From assembly GCF_033095785.1 (NCBI RefSeq), contig NZ_CP137134.1:1674001-1738000 (forward strand): a stretch of 64,000 nucleotides of DNA. Reading direction: 5' to 3'. The notes below the pieces were generated by a model. The model worked only from the letters and a program-made list of their open reading frames with translations, was not told where the DNA came from and did no database searches. The translations under genes and the position numbers were made by a program. Origin of the DNA: Nitrosospira sp. Is2 (lineage in GTDB: Bacteria > Pseudomonadota > Gammaproteobacteria > Burkholderiales > Nitrosomonadaceae). Shown one piece after another: positions 34,916 to 44,371 of the stretch. Each line of letters begins with the position of its first letter. Within the stretch, counting starts at the first letter, position 1.

Positions 34916-35686
34916 CTATACCGTCTGACCGCCGTCGACAATCATGGCGCTCCCGACGACGAAGCTAGCTGCATCCGAACACAACCATACAACCGTAGCA
35001 GCGATCTCCTCGGGTCTCCCCATTCTCCCGATCGGTTCCTGTGCGATCACCGCCTGCCGTCCCTCAGTGGTCGCACCACTGAAGCGGTCCATCATTGGCG
35101 TGTCGATGATTCCCGGGCACACGGCGTTGATACGGATGTTCGACTGTGCGTAGTCGAGAGCCGCCGACTTGGTCAAACCAACCACGCCGTGCTTCGCGGC
35201 GACATAGGCCCCGCCCCCTTTGAAACCCCTAATCCCAGCGCCCGAAGAGGTGTTGACGATTGCGCCGCCCCCTTGCTCAAGCATCAACGGAATTTCGTGC
35301 TTCATACACAGAAACACACCGCGAAGGTCGATGTCGATGATTCGGTCCCACTCCTCCTCCGCGAGGTCTGCCAAAGGCTGGACAGTGTATTCGATACCGG
35401 CATTATTGAACGCGAAGTCCAGCCGCCCGAAGGCTTCGATGGTCGCGTTCAGCGCCCGCTGTACCTCCTCGTTCCGCCTCACGTCGCACGTAACGGCAAG
35501 TGCATGTCCGCCGAGTTCCTGGATCATACGCGCTGTGGCTTGATTGTTCTGTTCGGAAACGTCAGCCACGACCACGCTCGCGCCTTCGCGGGCAAACGCC
35601 AGCGCCGTCGCCCGACCGATGCCGTTCGCTGCACCAGTCACGAACGCGACCTTTCCTGTGAAACTTCTTTTTCCATTCGTATCCAT
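34916..35686 (-). CDS. SDR-family oxidoreductase
   Basis: This is a classical short-chain dehydrogenase/reductase of 256 residues. It has the cofactor loop TGAANGIG near residue 18, NNAG near 93, the active-site serine in NTSSGAGIRG, and YVAAK (catalytic tyrosine and lysine). The C-terminal segment GSAMIVDGGQTV is typical. The acidic residue after strand 2 (VVVADVSE) favours NAD. Substrates cannot be predicted. It lies beside a resolvase remnant in the mosaic region. Confidence 0.9.
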   Translation of the reverse strand: MDTNGKRSFTGKVAFVTGAANGIGRATALAFAREGASVVVADVSEQNNQATARMIQELGGHALAVTCDVRRNEEVQRALNATIEAFGRLDFAFNNAGIEYTVQPLADLAEEEWDRIIDIDLRGVFLCMKHEIPLMLEQGGGAIVNTSSGAGIRGFKGGGAYVAAKHGVVGLTKSAALDYAQSNIRINAVCPGIIDTPMMDRFSGATTEGRQAVIAQEPIGRMGRPEEIAATVVWLCSDAASFVVGSAMIVDGGQTV

Positions 35687-36511
35687 TTCAGCCTCGTGTT
35701 ATGTGACACTATTTTTCACTGCGTCGATTTACAGCTGTTTTTTAAATATAGGCGTTAAACACGGCACGGGTTTTAGTGGGATACAGCGTGAGATCGCCGT
35801 AGTGGATCTTTCCTGGCGGCTCGCAAAGACGCCGCTCCAATACGCGGATTGCGCCGCTATCTCGCGTCGGTGGAAATAGTGCCCGCAGGGGTGTCACCCA
35901 TCTGGATTGTCATGAATTCTTCGTTATGCCCTAATACTCATGGAAAGTGCCGCGCTCCTTCTCCAGGACGAGCACGACCGTAGAGGCGCGCTGAGCCGCC
36001 GGTACCGAAGGGCTACCTCGGTTCTGGTCGATCTCAGTCTTTGCCGAATTGCGACATCTTAGTTGCGTTCATACGACCACCATAAAGAATTTACGGCGCA
36101 ATATTTCCTTAGAAAAAACGCGGCCGTGTGACACATTCGGCAAGCTTTTACCAACAACTGGAAACCCCGAGCGGCGCGAATAAACGGGGTGGAACCGAAT
36201 TGCCCGTTTTTCGATGGAAGCTCATGTGGATGGAGCCTTGTTACTCCCTACGTTTGCGTATACGTACTTGTGATCTATATAAGCGCCTCCTTCATATCCT
36301 TTTCTGGTTGAATTCAAATCCAGCCTATCATCCTTCCTGGCGAAATTTAATCGGTACGGTAATCCGCATTGGTCTAATTCTGGGTAGTTGCTTCGGCGTG
36401 CACGCAGTGCCCTCATCGCTAGAACTCACAGCACGTAGCATTCTGGTGGCAGCAGGATCGTCTTGAGACAAGGCCCCGATGCTCGACTTACTCATTTCCA
36501 TGACTCCGATA
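35687..36511. other. Spacer without a recognisable gene
   Basis: I see no supported gene in this 825-base stretch. Short open frames exist on both strands but lack ribosome-binding sites and recognisable motifs. It may be degraded DNA plus the promoter of the SDR gene. Confidence 0.5.
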
Positions 36512-36931
36512 TTAGCCCTTGGCATTATGCTTAAATGCACCCCCACGAGTAGTTCCGGTCTCTCTATTGGTTCCTTGCTTCTGATTTTCTCGCCTACCAC
36601 TTGGAAGTTGCTCAGACTTGCTGCCATGATGACTCTGACGTCCTTTTCTGTCTGCCTCGACATGCTGCTCAAACGAACTCCCGCGGGTTGAGCCAGACTC
36701 GGCATTGGTTGTTTGACGTTGGTTTCCTTGGCTACCTCCTTTTTGGTATCCAGTTTCGCCATGGCTGCTTTGTCCGCCTTTATTGCCCGGCTCACGAACT
36801 TCGCCCGAATCTAACTCATGTGCGTTTTCTTTATCTTGAGCCGATCTTCTACCTTCGCTGGAACAAAAGCCCCGATCACTTTCTGATCCACCTGGTTTCT
36901 GGTCGTTATTGTTATCGTTATTTGAAGGCAT
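36512..36931 (-). CDS. Hydrophilic KGG-like stress protein
   Basis: The 139-residue protein has no hydrophobic segment and is very rich in glycine, serine, glutamate and arginine. It has repeats resembling the stress-induced KGG motif of GsiB, such as PGNKGGQSSHGETGYQKGGS, with degenerate copies around DRKGRQSHHGSK. Proteins of this kind are intrinsically disordered hydrophilins linked to desiccation or general stress. A ribosome-binding AGGAG lies just upstream on the minus strand. The match to the KGG family is by eye only. Confidence 0.65.
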   Translation of the reverse strand: MPSNNDNNNDQKPGGSESDRGFCSSEGRRSAQDKENAHELDSGEVREPGNKGGQSSHGETGYQKGGSQGNQRQTTNAESGSTRGSSFEQHVEADRKGRQSHHGSKSEQLPSGRRENQKQGTNRETGTTRGGAFKHNAKG

Positions 36932-37484
36932 GGTGCTCTCCTTTAGTAGAAAAAAGATTCGCTCGACCCCTCTTTATCTCATTTCTTTGTAATGTGGCCT
37001 TCCCGGACATCCATCGGAAATAAACACAGCTGAAAGACAACAATTATCTTAATATCTTCGAATACTCTATGACAAGATAGTGCATCCGTTGGAATTCATT
37101 AAGGCGGCTCCGAACAAGTCAGAATTTGGAGTGCCGTATTTATCAAATTGCTGTATCTCGTTTTTGGTCTGGGAGGGACAGCAGAGACAGCGGTCTTGAT
37201 GTTGAATTGCCTGTTGACGGGCGTTCTCCCGTCGCTGGCCGGCTGTGGCGCGAGGCAATACCTTGTCAGTTTTTTCCACAGGAAACCGGAAGCCTTGGGC
37301 GAGCCAACCGGAAAACATGTCGCCCAACTACCCCACGAGCTGGCGCGACGTCCCGTGGCGCACGCGCACTGGCAAGTGGCTAAGCTTCCAATCCGCTTGC
37401 CTGTCTTTGTGTCCAGCCCGTCAAAGGTCTCAAGGGGTTGGAGGGGTAACTACTTCAAATCACATTAAAGGGAGATTTCAGATA
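36932..37484. other. Spacer between the KGG-like gene and HU
   Basis: The 553-base spacer separates two divergently transcribed genes and must contain their promoters. Several overlapping frames of up to about 100 codons are present, but none has a convincing start, composition or motif. A good ribosome-binding site (AAAGGGAGA) lies just before the HU gene. Confidence 0.5.
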
Positions 37485-37763
37485 ATGACTAGAAAAGAAT
37501 TCATCCAAACCATGGCAGCAAAGACAGGCGCCAACAAAGCTGACATGGAAGTCACCGTTGGCGCACTGCTCGAGGTCATTTCGGACACGCTGAAGAAAGG
37601 CGACTCGCTATCCTTTCCGGGTTTTGGCAGCTTCGAAGTACGCGAACGCCCCGCGTACAAGGGGCGCAATCCCAGGACGGGAGAAGAACTGCAAATTAAA
37701 GCCTCACGGATTCCTACGTTCAGGGCAGGCGCTACGCTGAAGGCGGCAGTCAATGGAAAATAA
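37485..37763 (+). CDS. HU-family DNA-binding protein
   Basis: HU/IHF proteins are small dimeric DNA-bending proteins. The 92-residue product reads MTRKEFIQTMAAKTGANKAD at its start and has the HU core FPGFGSFEVRERPAYKGRNP with the DNA-intercalating arm (GRNPRTGEELQI). The ATG at 37485 follows AAAGGGAGA. The stop codon overlaps the ligD start as TAATG, so the two are translationally coupled. A housekeeping HU would normally stand elsewhere, so this copy looks dedicated to the LigD system. A broken relative lies at 41730. Confidence 0.93.
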   Translation: MTRKEFIQTMAAKTGANKADMEVTVGALLEVISDTLKKGDSLSFPGFGSFEVRERPAYKGRNPRTGEELQIKASRIPTFRAGATLKAAVNGK

Positions 37764-39817
37764 TGAATACCAAAAAAACCAAGGCGCCCGAAGCGACGTC
37801 TTCGCTTAAAAGTGCGAGGCCTGCAGGTGTCCTAGCCGTGACTAAAAAGCAAGGGGCGGCTGGTGCGCCGGTGCTGCCTAGACGCGCCGTTAAAGCCGAC
37901 CTGCCTTCCACGCTGCAGCCACAGCTGGCTACGCTAGTCGATGGCCCTCCCAACGACCCCTCGGAGTGGCTATACGAAATCAAGTTCGATGGTTACCGCA
38001 TCTTGACTCGAATAGACGGAGGAAGCCTTCAGCTCTTTACCCGCAACGGCAATGACTGGTCCAACAAGCTCCCCCACCTCGTTAATGCAATAAACGGGAT
38101 GGGTCTTAAGAGCAGCTGGCTGGATGGGGAAGTAATGGTGCTCAACGAGAACGGCCTTCCGGACTTCCAGGCATTGCAAAATGCCTTTGACAGTTCCCGT
38201 ACGCAGAACATCATCTACTATGTTTTTGACGTCCCCTTTTACGATGGCCACGACCTAAGGACGACTCCGTTGGTCGAGCGCCGGGAATTCCTCAAACAGT
38301 TGTTTGCCACACGTCCCTCGGAGGCAGTACGCTTTAGCGCCACCTTTGATGTGCCGGCCAACGAAATAATCGTCTCCGCCTGTCGCATGGGGCTTGAAGG
38401 GGTGATCGGCAAACGCAAGAATTCAACCTACGTATCCCGGCGGTCCCCCAATTGGATAAAGCTCAAATGCAGCCAGCGCCAGGAATTCGTGATCGGCGGC
38501 TATACCGACCCGCAGGGCTCCAGGGTAGGGATCGGCTCGCTCTTACTGGGCTTTTACGACGAAGAGCAAAAGCTGCGGTACGCCGGCAATGTCGGCACGG
38601 GATTCAGCGACAAGACTCTGCGCGACCTAAAGGCGCAGCTGGATAAAATTGCGGCTACCACCAATCCCTTTTTCAAGGCAACCGGTATCGGCCGCAAAGT
38701 CCATTGGGTCAAGCCTGAACTGGTGGGTGAGGTCTCCTTCGCCGAATGGACCCGGGAGGAACATATCCGCCATTCCGTATTTCATGGCCTGAGAATCGAC
38801 AAGAAAGCTGCTTCGATCATGCGTGAAAAACCAGTGCATGCTGCTCCTAGCAAACCCAAAGCCAAGCCCAAGCCCATGTCCCAACCGAAACCTGATCGGG
38901 CCTCAACCCCAGCCGTTGCATCCCGGCGTATCACCCACCCGGAACGGGTGATTGATTCATCCACCGGTTTTACCAAGCTGGATCTTGTCCATTACTATGG
39001 ATTGGTGGCACCCCTGCTGATGGAGCACCTTTCAGGTCGACCGGTATCCCTGGTGCGGGCGCCTGACGGGATAACGGGTCAACTGTTTTTTCAAAAACAC
39101 TTGGAGAAATACAAAATGCCGGGTGTGATACAGTTAAACCAGGCTCTGGACCCCGATCATCCCCCGTTTCTGGAAGTCGCAACCCCTGAAGGGTTGCTGG
39201 CTGCGGCGCAAATGAATGTGATCGAGTTTCATACCTGGAACGCGACGAAAAATGCGATCGACAAGCCCGACAGAATGGTATTTGACCTGGACCCCGGCGA
39301 AGGGGTGAGCTGGAGGTTCATGCAGGATGCGGCCCAGATCGTCCGCATATTTCTGAATGAGCTGGGGTTAACGTCTTTTCTGAAGACCAGCGGAGGGAAA
39401 GGCCTGCACGTGGTCGTGCCCATCAAACGGCTGCGCGACTGGGATACGGTGAAGGACTTTTCCCAAGCGATTGTCGAGCACTTGGCCAAGGTAATACCGC
39501 CGCGTTTCGTAGCGAAGAGCGGCCCGAGCAATAGAGTGGGAAGAATATTTGTCGACTATCTGCGAAACGGACTAGGAGCGACCACTGCTTCTGCCTGGTC
39601 GGTCCGTGCACGTGCCGGGCTGGGAGTATCCGTGCCGCTTGCATGGGAGGAACTGGAGGGGCTCACCAGCTCCGACCGCTGGACCGCTTCCAATATCCAG
39701 GAGCGTCTGGATACAGGGAATACTCCATGGGAAGAGTATGAAGCTTCGCGGCAATCAATATTGCCGGCAATGAAAATACTGGGATTCACGCCACCAAAAA
39801 CAGCACCAAGGAAATAG
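37763..39817 (+). CDS. ligD: LigD, ATP-dependent DNA ligase with polymerase domain
   Basis: LigD is the repair ligase/polymerase of bacterial non-homologous end joining. The 684-residue protein has the ligase domain first: the adenylated lysine K74 is in YEIKFDGYR, and GLEGVIGKRKNSTY and NWIKLK follow. The primase-polymerase domain starts near residue 388, with the metal-binding aspartates in MVFDLDPGEG (about 505). The N-terminal 3'-phosphoesterase domain of many LigD proteins is absent. No ku gene is found next to it; instead HU overlaps its start. Confidence 0.94.
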   Translation: MNTKKTKAPEATSSLKSARPAGVLAVTKKQGAAGAPVLPRRAVKADLPSTLQPQLATLVDGPPNDPSEWLYEIKFDGYRILTRIDGGSLQLFTRNGNDWSNKLPHLVNAINGMGLKSSWLDGEVMVLNENGLPDFQALQNAFDSSRTQNIIYYVFDVPFYDGHDLRTTPLVERREFLKQLFATRPSEAVRFSATFDVPANEIIVSACRMGLEGVIGKRKNSTYVSRRSPNWIKLKCSQRQEFVIGGYTDPQGSRVGIGSLLLGFYDEEQKLRYAGNVGTGFSDKTLRDLKAQLDKIAATTNPFFKATGIGRKVHWVKPELVGEVSFAEWTREEHIRHSVFHGLRIDKKAASIMREKPVHAAPSKPKAKPKPMSQPKPDRASTPAVASRRITHPERVIDSSTGFTKLDLVHYYGLVAPLLMEHLSGRPVSLVRAPDGITGQLFFQKHLEKYKMPGVIQLNQALDPDHPPFLEVATPEGLLAAAQMNVIEFHTWNATKNAIDKPDRMVFDLDPGEGVSWRFMQDAAQIVRIFLNELGLTSFLKTSGGKGLHVVVPIKRLRDWDTVKDFSQAIVEHLAKVIPPRFVAKSGPSNRVGRIFVDYLRNGLGATTASAWSVRARAGLGVSVPLAWEELEGLTSSDRWTASNIQERLDTGNTPWEEYEASRQSILPAMKILGFTPPKTAPRK

Positions 39818-40139
39818 CAGAAGTTGCAGACGTGTTTTAAATGATAAGGGCCCTTAAGCTTGTCTCTACCACATGGATCAAAAGGTCTACAATCGATTTA
39901 GTTCTCGTCCTAATCCCCCCCGTCCATATAAAAAAGGTAAACATCACCTCCCAGAGGCTCCTGACTATTTGAGGGGCATTTATCCCTCAAACTCTCCCTT
40001 TGTGATGGCTGAGCTCATCAGTTATGCTCTTTTATGCTGAGTGGCTGCAGCTCCAAGGGGTCTGAGAAAGCCAGTAGATGGAGAAGCGATAAAAAACAGC
40101 GCGATTGGGTAATCAAAACAGACGAATCGAAGGAACGAC
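39818..40139. other. Spacer between ligD and the GST gene
   Basis: This 322-base stretch holds no recognised gene. A 55-codon frame (39873-40040, starting MDQKVYNRFS) exists, but it lacks a ribosome-binding site and I do not call it. Confidence 0.45.
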
Positions 40140-40788
40140 ATGATGCTTAAGCTCTACGGTTTTTCCAAGGTCAACGCTTACGCACGCGGGCACACCCGCG
40201 ACCTGCGCGTGCTGTGGGCGCTGGAAGAGATGCAACTGCCTTTCGAGTTGGTCGGGATAGACCACCCCGCACACGACCTGAACACCGAAGCCTATCGCCG
40301 GCTGAGCCCTTTCGAACAGATTCCGGCGATCGATGATGAGGGGTTGGTGCTGTCCGAATCCGCCGCCATCGTCGTCTACCTAGCGAAGAAGACCGGCCGC
40401 TTGATTCCCGGCGACCACGCGGGCGAGGCGCAGGTAATACGCTGGTGTTTTACCGCGATGAATTCGGTGGAACCGCCGCTGCTTAGCTTGATGGTGCACG
40501 ACTGGACCGCAGATGGGAGTTGCAGCAAGCCCCGCGATTTCCTGGTCGGCTGGGTCAACCGGGTGTTGACGAACCTTGAGCGCTGGTTCGCCGACCGCGA
40601 CTTCGTCGCGACAAAAGACTTCACGGTCGCCGACGTCCCTGATGGCGCACGTGCTGCTCTCGGGCATCAAGGACGAGGGATTGATCATGCCGTATCCGCG
40701 AGTCGCGTCGTATCGAGATCGGTGCCTGGCCCGACCCGCGTGGAAGCGCACCATCGCGGCGTACGGCGCACGAGTCGAGGCGGGATAG
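40140..40788 (+). pseudogene. Glutathione S-transferase family gene with a frameshift
   Basis: The first 165 codons encode a GST: a thioredoxin-fold N-terminal domain (MLKLYGFSKVNAYARG; SPFEQIPAIDDEGLVLSES) and the start of the helical C-terminal domain (DFTVADV). At the CCC run 40637-40639 the frame shifts. The next frame continues correctly as LMAHVLLSGIKDEGLIM and ends VRVEAG-like at 40788 (AAYGARVEAG). One extra C in the run explains it. Without correction the product has an unrelated arginine-rich tail. It is a recent pseudogene or a sequencing error. Confidence 0.8.
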
Positions 40789-41279
40789 ATCGTCAAAGCC
40801 GGCCACGGGCGCGATAAAGTCCCCTCCGCCTCAAAGCCCCACTTGCTGTGCTGCGTCCTTAGCGTGCGTAAATCTCCATTTCTTGAAGCGACCCCAAGAA
40901 GCGTGCGGACAAAGAGGGCTAAAGCAGGGGTCGGGTGGCGAAGAACAAGATGACTACGCAAGCCAGCTTAACCGGGATCAGTTTTGTTTCCACCAGCAGC
41001 GGCAGGACTGTACCAGCTGACCTACTCCACACGTATTAAATGCTTCTGCATTCGCGCTTGCCACGAGCTTGCCATGGCATGGAGGGGTACTTACCCGCTT
41101 TGAGGCCAGCAGAACTAAGGACAGGGTTGATAGATTGGAGGTGCTACAGGGGTGCAGCGGTGGGCGACTTTACCGGATTACCTCAAGCGGCGCTGATCGC
41201 AGCCGCCCGGCGCTTGAGGCAAGTAATTAATGAAGTCTGATACTGCGTACCGCTACAGCCCGTTTACCACGTTTTCCCG
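40789..41279. other. Spacer after the GST gene
   Basis: No supported gene is seen in this 491-base stretch. Frames of up to 66 codons lack ribosome-binding sites and known motifs. Confidence 0.45.
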
Positions 41280-41600
41280 TTAGTATTGGATGAAGCCTTG
41301 CTTCTCCTGGAGCCTGGAAGCCATTTGCCGGTGCATGGCGGCCTCCAGCACGGTCGCCCTGACCGTCTGCTCGTAATCGCGAATCAATGCTTCTGTATGC
41401 GATTGCAAGTCCTGGGCCTTCTTGCCATAGAAATAGCTTTTATTCTGATATTGCTCCAGCAATTCCTTTTGTTCCTTCATTTTGGCCTGTGCCTGCATGG
41501 CCACATCGTCATAATGTTTCGCCACGACCTCATGATCGTGCGCAGTCGCAACAATTTGTAATCGCCACGCTGCGAAGATGCGTAGGAAATTTGTTTTCAT
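41280..41600 (-). CDS. Coiled-coil envelope protein, paralogue 1
   Basis: The likely product is 106 residues from the ATG at 41600. A weak signal-like segment (FLRIFAAWRLQIVATA) precedes a long helical, glutamine- and lysine-rich region. The motif KSYFYGKKAQDLQSHTEAL and the end AAMHRQMASRLQEKQ match the protein encoded at 52880-53278, where the motif is KSYLYGRHVQNSQSRATAL and FHHRMASQLSKR. No lipobox is seen, unlike its paralogue. A periplasmic location is inferred. Confidence 0.75.
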   Translation of the reverse strand: MKTNFLRIFAAWRLQIVATAHDHEVVAKHYDDVAMQAQAKMKEQKELLEQYQNKSYFYGKKAQDLQSHTEALIRDYEQTVRATVLEAAMHRQMASRLQEKQGFIQY

Positions 41601-41729
41601 GGTTAGAATGAACCCAATGGAATTAGAGTGGGTACATCCTACCGCGGCAAACAGCATCAGGATATCAGGGAAAACTATGGTTTTAGACTAATGGAAACCC
41701 TTAAATTTGTCTGACCGGAGAATCACGGA

Positions 41730-41908
41730 ATGAATAGAAAAGAACTTGTTGAAGAAATGGCAACCAAAACCGGCTCAAATAACGCGCAGGCAGAGCGCGC
41801 CGTCGCCGCGCTGGGGGAGATTATTTCCGATACGCTGCAGATGGGAGATTCCTTGTAAATGGTCAGTTTTGGTACCTTTGAAATTCGAGGTAACGAATGT
41901 GGGCTCCA
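41730..41908 (+). pseudogene. HU-family gene interrupted by a stop codon
   Basis: The frame reads MNRKELVEEMATKTGSNNAQ and continues as an HU protein to GEIISDTLQMGDSL, then meets TAA at 41856-41858. Beyond it the same frame reads MVSFGTFEIRGNE, the HU core, before the similarity ends. Only the first 42 residues would be made. A good ribosome-binding context (CGGAGAATC) precedes the ATG. This is a second HU locus, 4.2 kb from the one coupled to ligD. Confidence 0.85.
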
Positions 41909-41917
41909 CACATACTT

Positions 41918-42613
41918 CTATTTTTGAGCAACCGGCAACAAAAGATGACTCCCGTTGTTTGCTGGACCGACCCGGTTTACTGCCCGGTCTACCTTCCACC
42001 AGAAGAATTCTTCCGTCGGGATTGATCTCGCCTGCGCAATATGCGCGGCTTCTTCGACCGGGGTGCCGGGGTTCATCCAGGTTAACGCATCCTCTGGTTC
42101 CAACACTACCGGTCGTCTGTCGTGAACATCGATCATTCCTGCTCCTGAGTCTTCCGTCACGATTACGAAACCTGTTTCAACCGTTTGCTCGATGTTCGGC
42201 CGAAAATTGGTCAGCCCAGCCATGAAAATGGGTTCATTCACTTTCCGCGTAATGTACCACGGCTGTTTCTTTCCATTATCCAGCGACCATTCGTACCACC
42301 GCCTGCGGGGATGATTACCCGTCCCTCGCTGAACATGTGGCGAAAATAACGTCCTGTTAGCGCCTTCTCCACTCGGGCGCATATCCATGGTTTCTTCTTC
42401 TCAGCGGCTTCCTTCGGAGTGCGATCACCCCAAGGGCGTACCGATGAACAGCAACTCGCCATTGTGGAGCATGATCATCCATGGATGCTGCCCAGGGGCG
42501 ACATTATAGGAAGGGCCATTGTCACCCAGCGTTTTGAGCTGCCGGCTGATATGAGTGCTTAGCGCGTCGCCGTAATAGCGCGGCGTTTCCGACTGTTCAA
42601 ACCTGCCGCACAT
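41918..42613 (-). pseudogene. SRAP/YedK (HMCES-type) DNA-protein crosslink peptidase, frameshifted
   Basis: SRAP proteins link covalently to abasic sites through the cysteine at position 2. The frame starts with the required MCGRFEQSETPRYYG and has the YNVAPGQHPW motif, then stops after about 62 codons. A second frame continues WGDRTPKEAAEKKKPWICAR to GRVIIPAGG, and a third has WYEWSLDNGKKQPWYIT and the conserved NFRPNIEQ and VHDRRPVVLEP segments. The first and third parts are in the same frame. Two small indels, near 42435 and 42305, break the gene. All catalytic motifs are still readable. Confidence 0.85.
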
Positions 42614-42773
42614 TGCTATTTTTTCGCCATTGCCAAGGTGGGGTAGGTGGGGAGTTTGCCCATAGTCCCCGCTTTTCTACTTTCGCCCCATGCTCCACAA
42701 CATATAGATCATGGTGCTTACCGTAGCGCCGATACTCGCACGCAATGGCTCGATTAACCTGTTCTGCATGGCG
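42597..42773 (-). pseudogene. Thermonuclease-family C-terminal fragment
   Basis: The frame reads AEQVNRAIACEYRRYGKHH, DLYVVEHGAKVEKRGLW and PPWQWRKNSN, close to the end of the intact thermonuclease at 45427-45879 (AEQVNRGMAWVYRKYAKDHN, GLWSEPSP, PPWEWRKS). The catalytic N-terminal half is missing. It overlaps the start of the SRAP pseudogene and abuts the HAF-repeat gene. It seems to be a degraded second copy from duplication or transfer. Confidence 0.75.
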
Positions 42774-42780
42774 AGGACTG

Positions 42781-43482
42781 TCAAGGCATCGTCTGGTAAT
42801 GCCCACTACCGTTCCACTGAATGTTTCGCTTTTGTCGCGCCACAAATCCTACCAAGGCTAGGCCTGCGAAAAGGAGCACAGAGATCTCCGGCTCCGGAAT
42901 AATTCCGACCGCGATGACCTGCCCCATATTGTTGATGCCGTAGGCTTCGGTTAAAACCAGCCCATCGGGGAGATTAACGAGCGAATTGAGGTTCATCATG
43001 CCTTCTCCATCAGGGCCGGTAATGAATGCATAGTTAACGCCTCCAGCCGTAGCAAACGAACCCACTACCTGTCCTGCCGCGTTGATGCCGTAAGCAAAGC
43101 TCTCGATACCGCCCAAAGTGCCGAGGTCTCTCATACCCACCCCGTTAGGGCCCGTGATAAAAGCATGTCGGGCAAAGGGATCAGACGGATCCGTGTCAGA
43201 AAAACCTACTACCTGCCCCGCATCGTTGATGTCGGCAGCCTCGCTTGCGATACCGCCTAAGGTACCGAGGTCCCGCATCCCCATTCCATTGGGGTTTCTG
43301 ATGAATGCATGGTGTGCGCCTTTAGCCGTTTCGGAATAACCCACGACCTGTCCCATATTGTTGATGGCAAAAGCAACACTGCTAGCACCGCTCAACGTTC
43401 CGAGGGCTCTCAAAGCCATCCCGTCGGGCTCCGTAATAAAAGCACGAATAGCATCCCCAGCCGTGAAAGACCAGCCTGTCAC
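42781..43482 (-). CDS. HAF-repeat protein with PEP-CTERM sorting signal
   Basis: The protein has about five extracellular HAF repeats of the type HAFITGPNGVGMRDLGTLGG and SFAYGINAAGQVVGS. It ends with a PEP-CTERM signal: the IPEPE motif, a hydrophobic helix (ISVLLFAGLALVGFVA), then basic residues RQKR. PEP-CTERM proteins are exported and processed by exosortase. The frame stays open upstream of the ATG at 43482 and still reads like the repeat (SAATGINDAGQVTGW) up to about 43620 without a start codon. No signal peptide is seen, so the 5' end is probably lost. Confidence 0.82.
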   Translation of the reverse strand: MTGWSFTAGDAIRAFITEPDGMALRALGTLSGASSVAFAINNMGQVVGYSETAKGAHHAFIRNPNGMGMRDLGTLGGIASEAADINDAGQVVGFSDTDPSDPFARHAFITGPNGVGMRDLGTLGGIESFAYGINAAGQVVGSFATAGGVNYAFITGPDGEGMMNLNSLVNLPDGLVLTEAYGINNMGQVIAVGIIPEPEISVLLFAGLALVGFVARQKRNIQWNGSGHYQTMP

Positions 43483-43698
43483 CTGTCCAGCATCGTTGAT
43501 GCCAGTAGCCGCGCTTGGAGTACGGTCCTTTTGATGAAGAACCTTGATACAAGTCCTGCCACCAATGCCTTTGCTTCCCAGAATAAAGAGTGTTCCGCTG
43601 GGTTGGGCGCATTTTACATAGCTCAGCAGTATTTGCTACTCTGTTGAGGTACACCAGAGTTTGAGTGTGGGTATTGGCGACCCCCGAAAAGGAGGTAA

Positions 43699-43720
43699 CA
43701 AAAAACCCGCCGAAGCGGGT
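43699..43720 (-). terminator. Rho-independent terminator
   Basis: On the minus strand the sequence ACCCGC-TTCG-GCGGGT forms a six-base-pair stem with a UUCG tetraloop, followed by a run of T residues. It would stop leftward transcripts, for example from the thermonuclease operon or the open frame ending at 43732. Confidence 0.85.
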
Positions 43721-43731
43721 GTTGTTAGTGT

Positions 43732-43983
43732 TTAGTGGACAATGTCACTCATTAAACCGTGCCAAGGAGAGAAGGGTATGTCCTTGTGATTGCGGATTAC
43801 GAGTCGGAACGTAAGGAACAGCAGCGGTAAAGCGCCCTCGGTTTCAGTACTCTCGCTTACAGGTATCAGCAAGTGCTTGCCGTTGATGTTGGGGTGCCCG
43901 GTTCCTCTTTCTACGCCGTTCGGGCGCTTGATATAAAGGTGGGGTTGGGGGGGCTCGAACGAAATATACCGTGAGCACGCGGA
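43732..43983 (-). pseudogene. Hypothetical open frame without start
   Basis: The frame opens after a TGA at 43984-43986 and reads through RPNGVERGTGHPNING and PVSESTETEGALPLLF to a TAA 12 bases before a strong terminator. No start codon or ribosome-binding site is visible. It may be the end of a gene whose 5' part lies in another frame (a frame to the right begins MGELVLTLVSSDG). I do not recognise a family. The closeness to the terminator suggests it was once expressed. Confidence 0.35.
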
Positions 43984-44371
43984 TCAGCGACACAGCTCCA
44001 TCGCTAGAAACTAAAGTTAGCACCAGCTCCCCCAAAATAGAGGAGGTACCTTTGGCACCTGGTGGTGGCTGGTACTCGGGAATTTAAGCCAAAATATCAG
44101 TTTCGCTGCCGATTGTCTAAGCAAGCTGCCGTGTAAGTTCATGCAATTCTTCCTCAGAAAGCGAGCCACTAGAGACTGTCTGGAATAGGTCCATGTTCTG
44201 GATTGATATGATTTGAAGGAGGGGAAGTTATAAAGCAACTAAATGATGCGGGGTGAATAAATCAACGTGAAGGCGAATAATATGAGCGAGTACCTCATCT
44301 TGTATTTGAGCAGCTCGCATCTCGGCTGATCGTATCGTTGCGGCTTAAAGCTTTTGGCTCACGAAGTAGTG
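43984..44371. other. Spacer without a supported gene
   Basis: In these 388 bases I see only short frames with no motifs. A gene remnant on the minus strand (see the open frame at 43732-43983) may extend into it. Confidence 0.4.

Noticed and set aside
39873..40040. Small 55-codon frame starting MDQKVYNRFS
   Set aside because: There is no ribosome-binding site and no recognised family.
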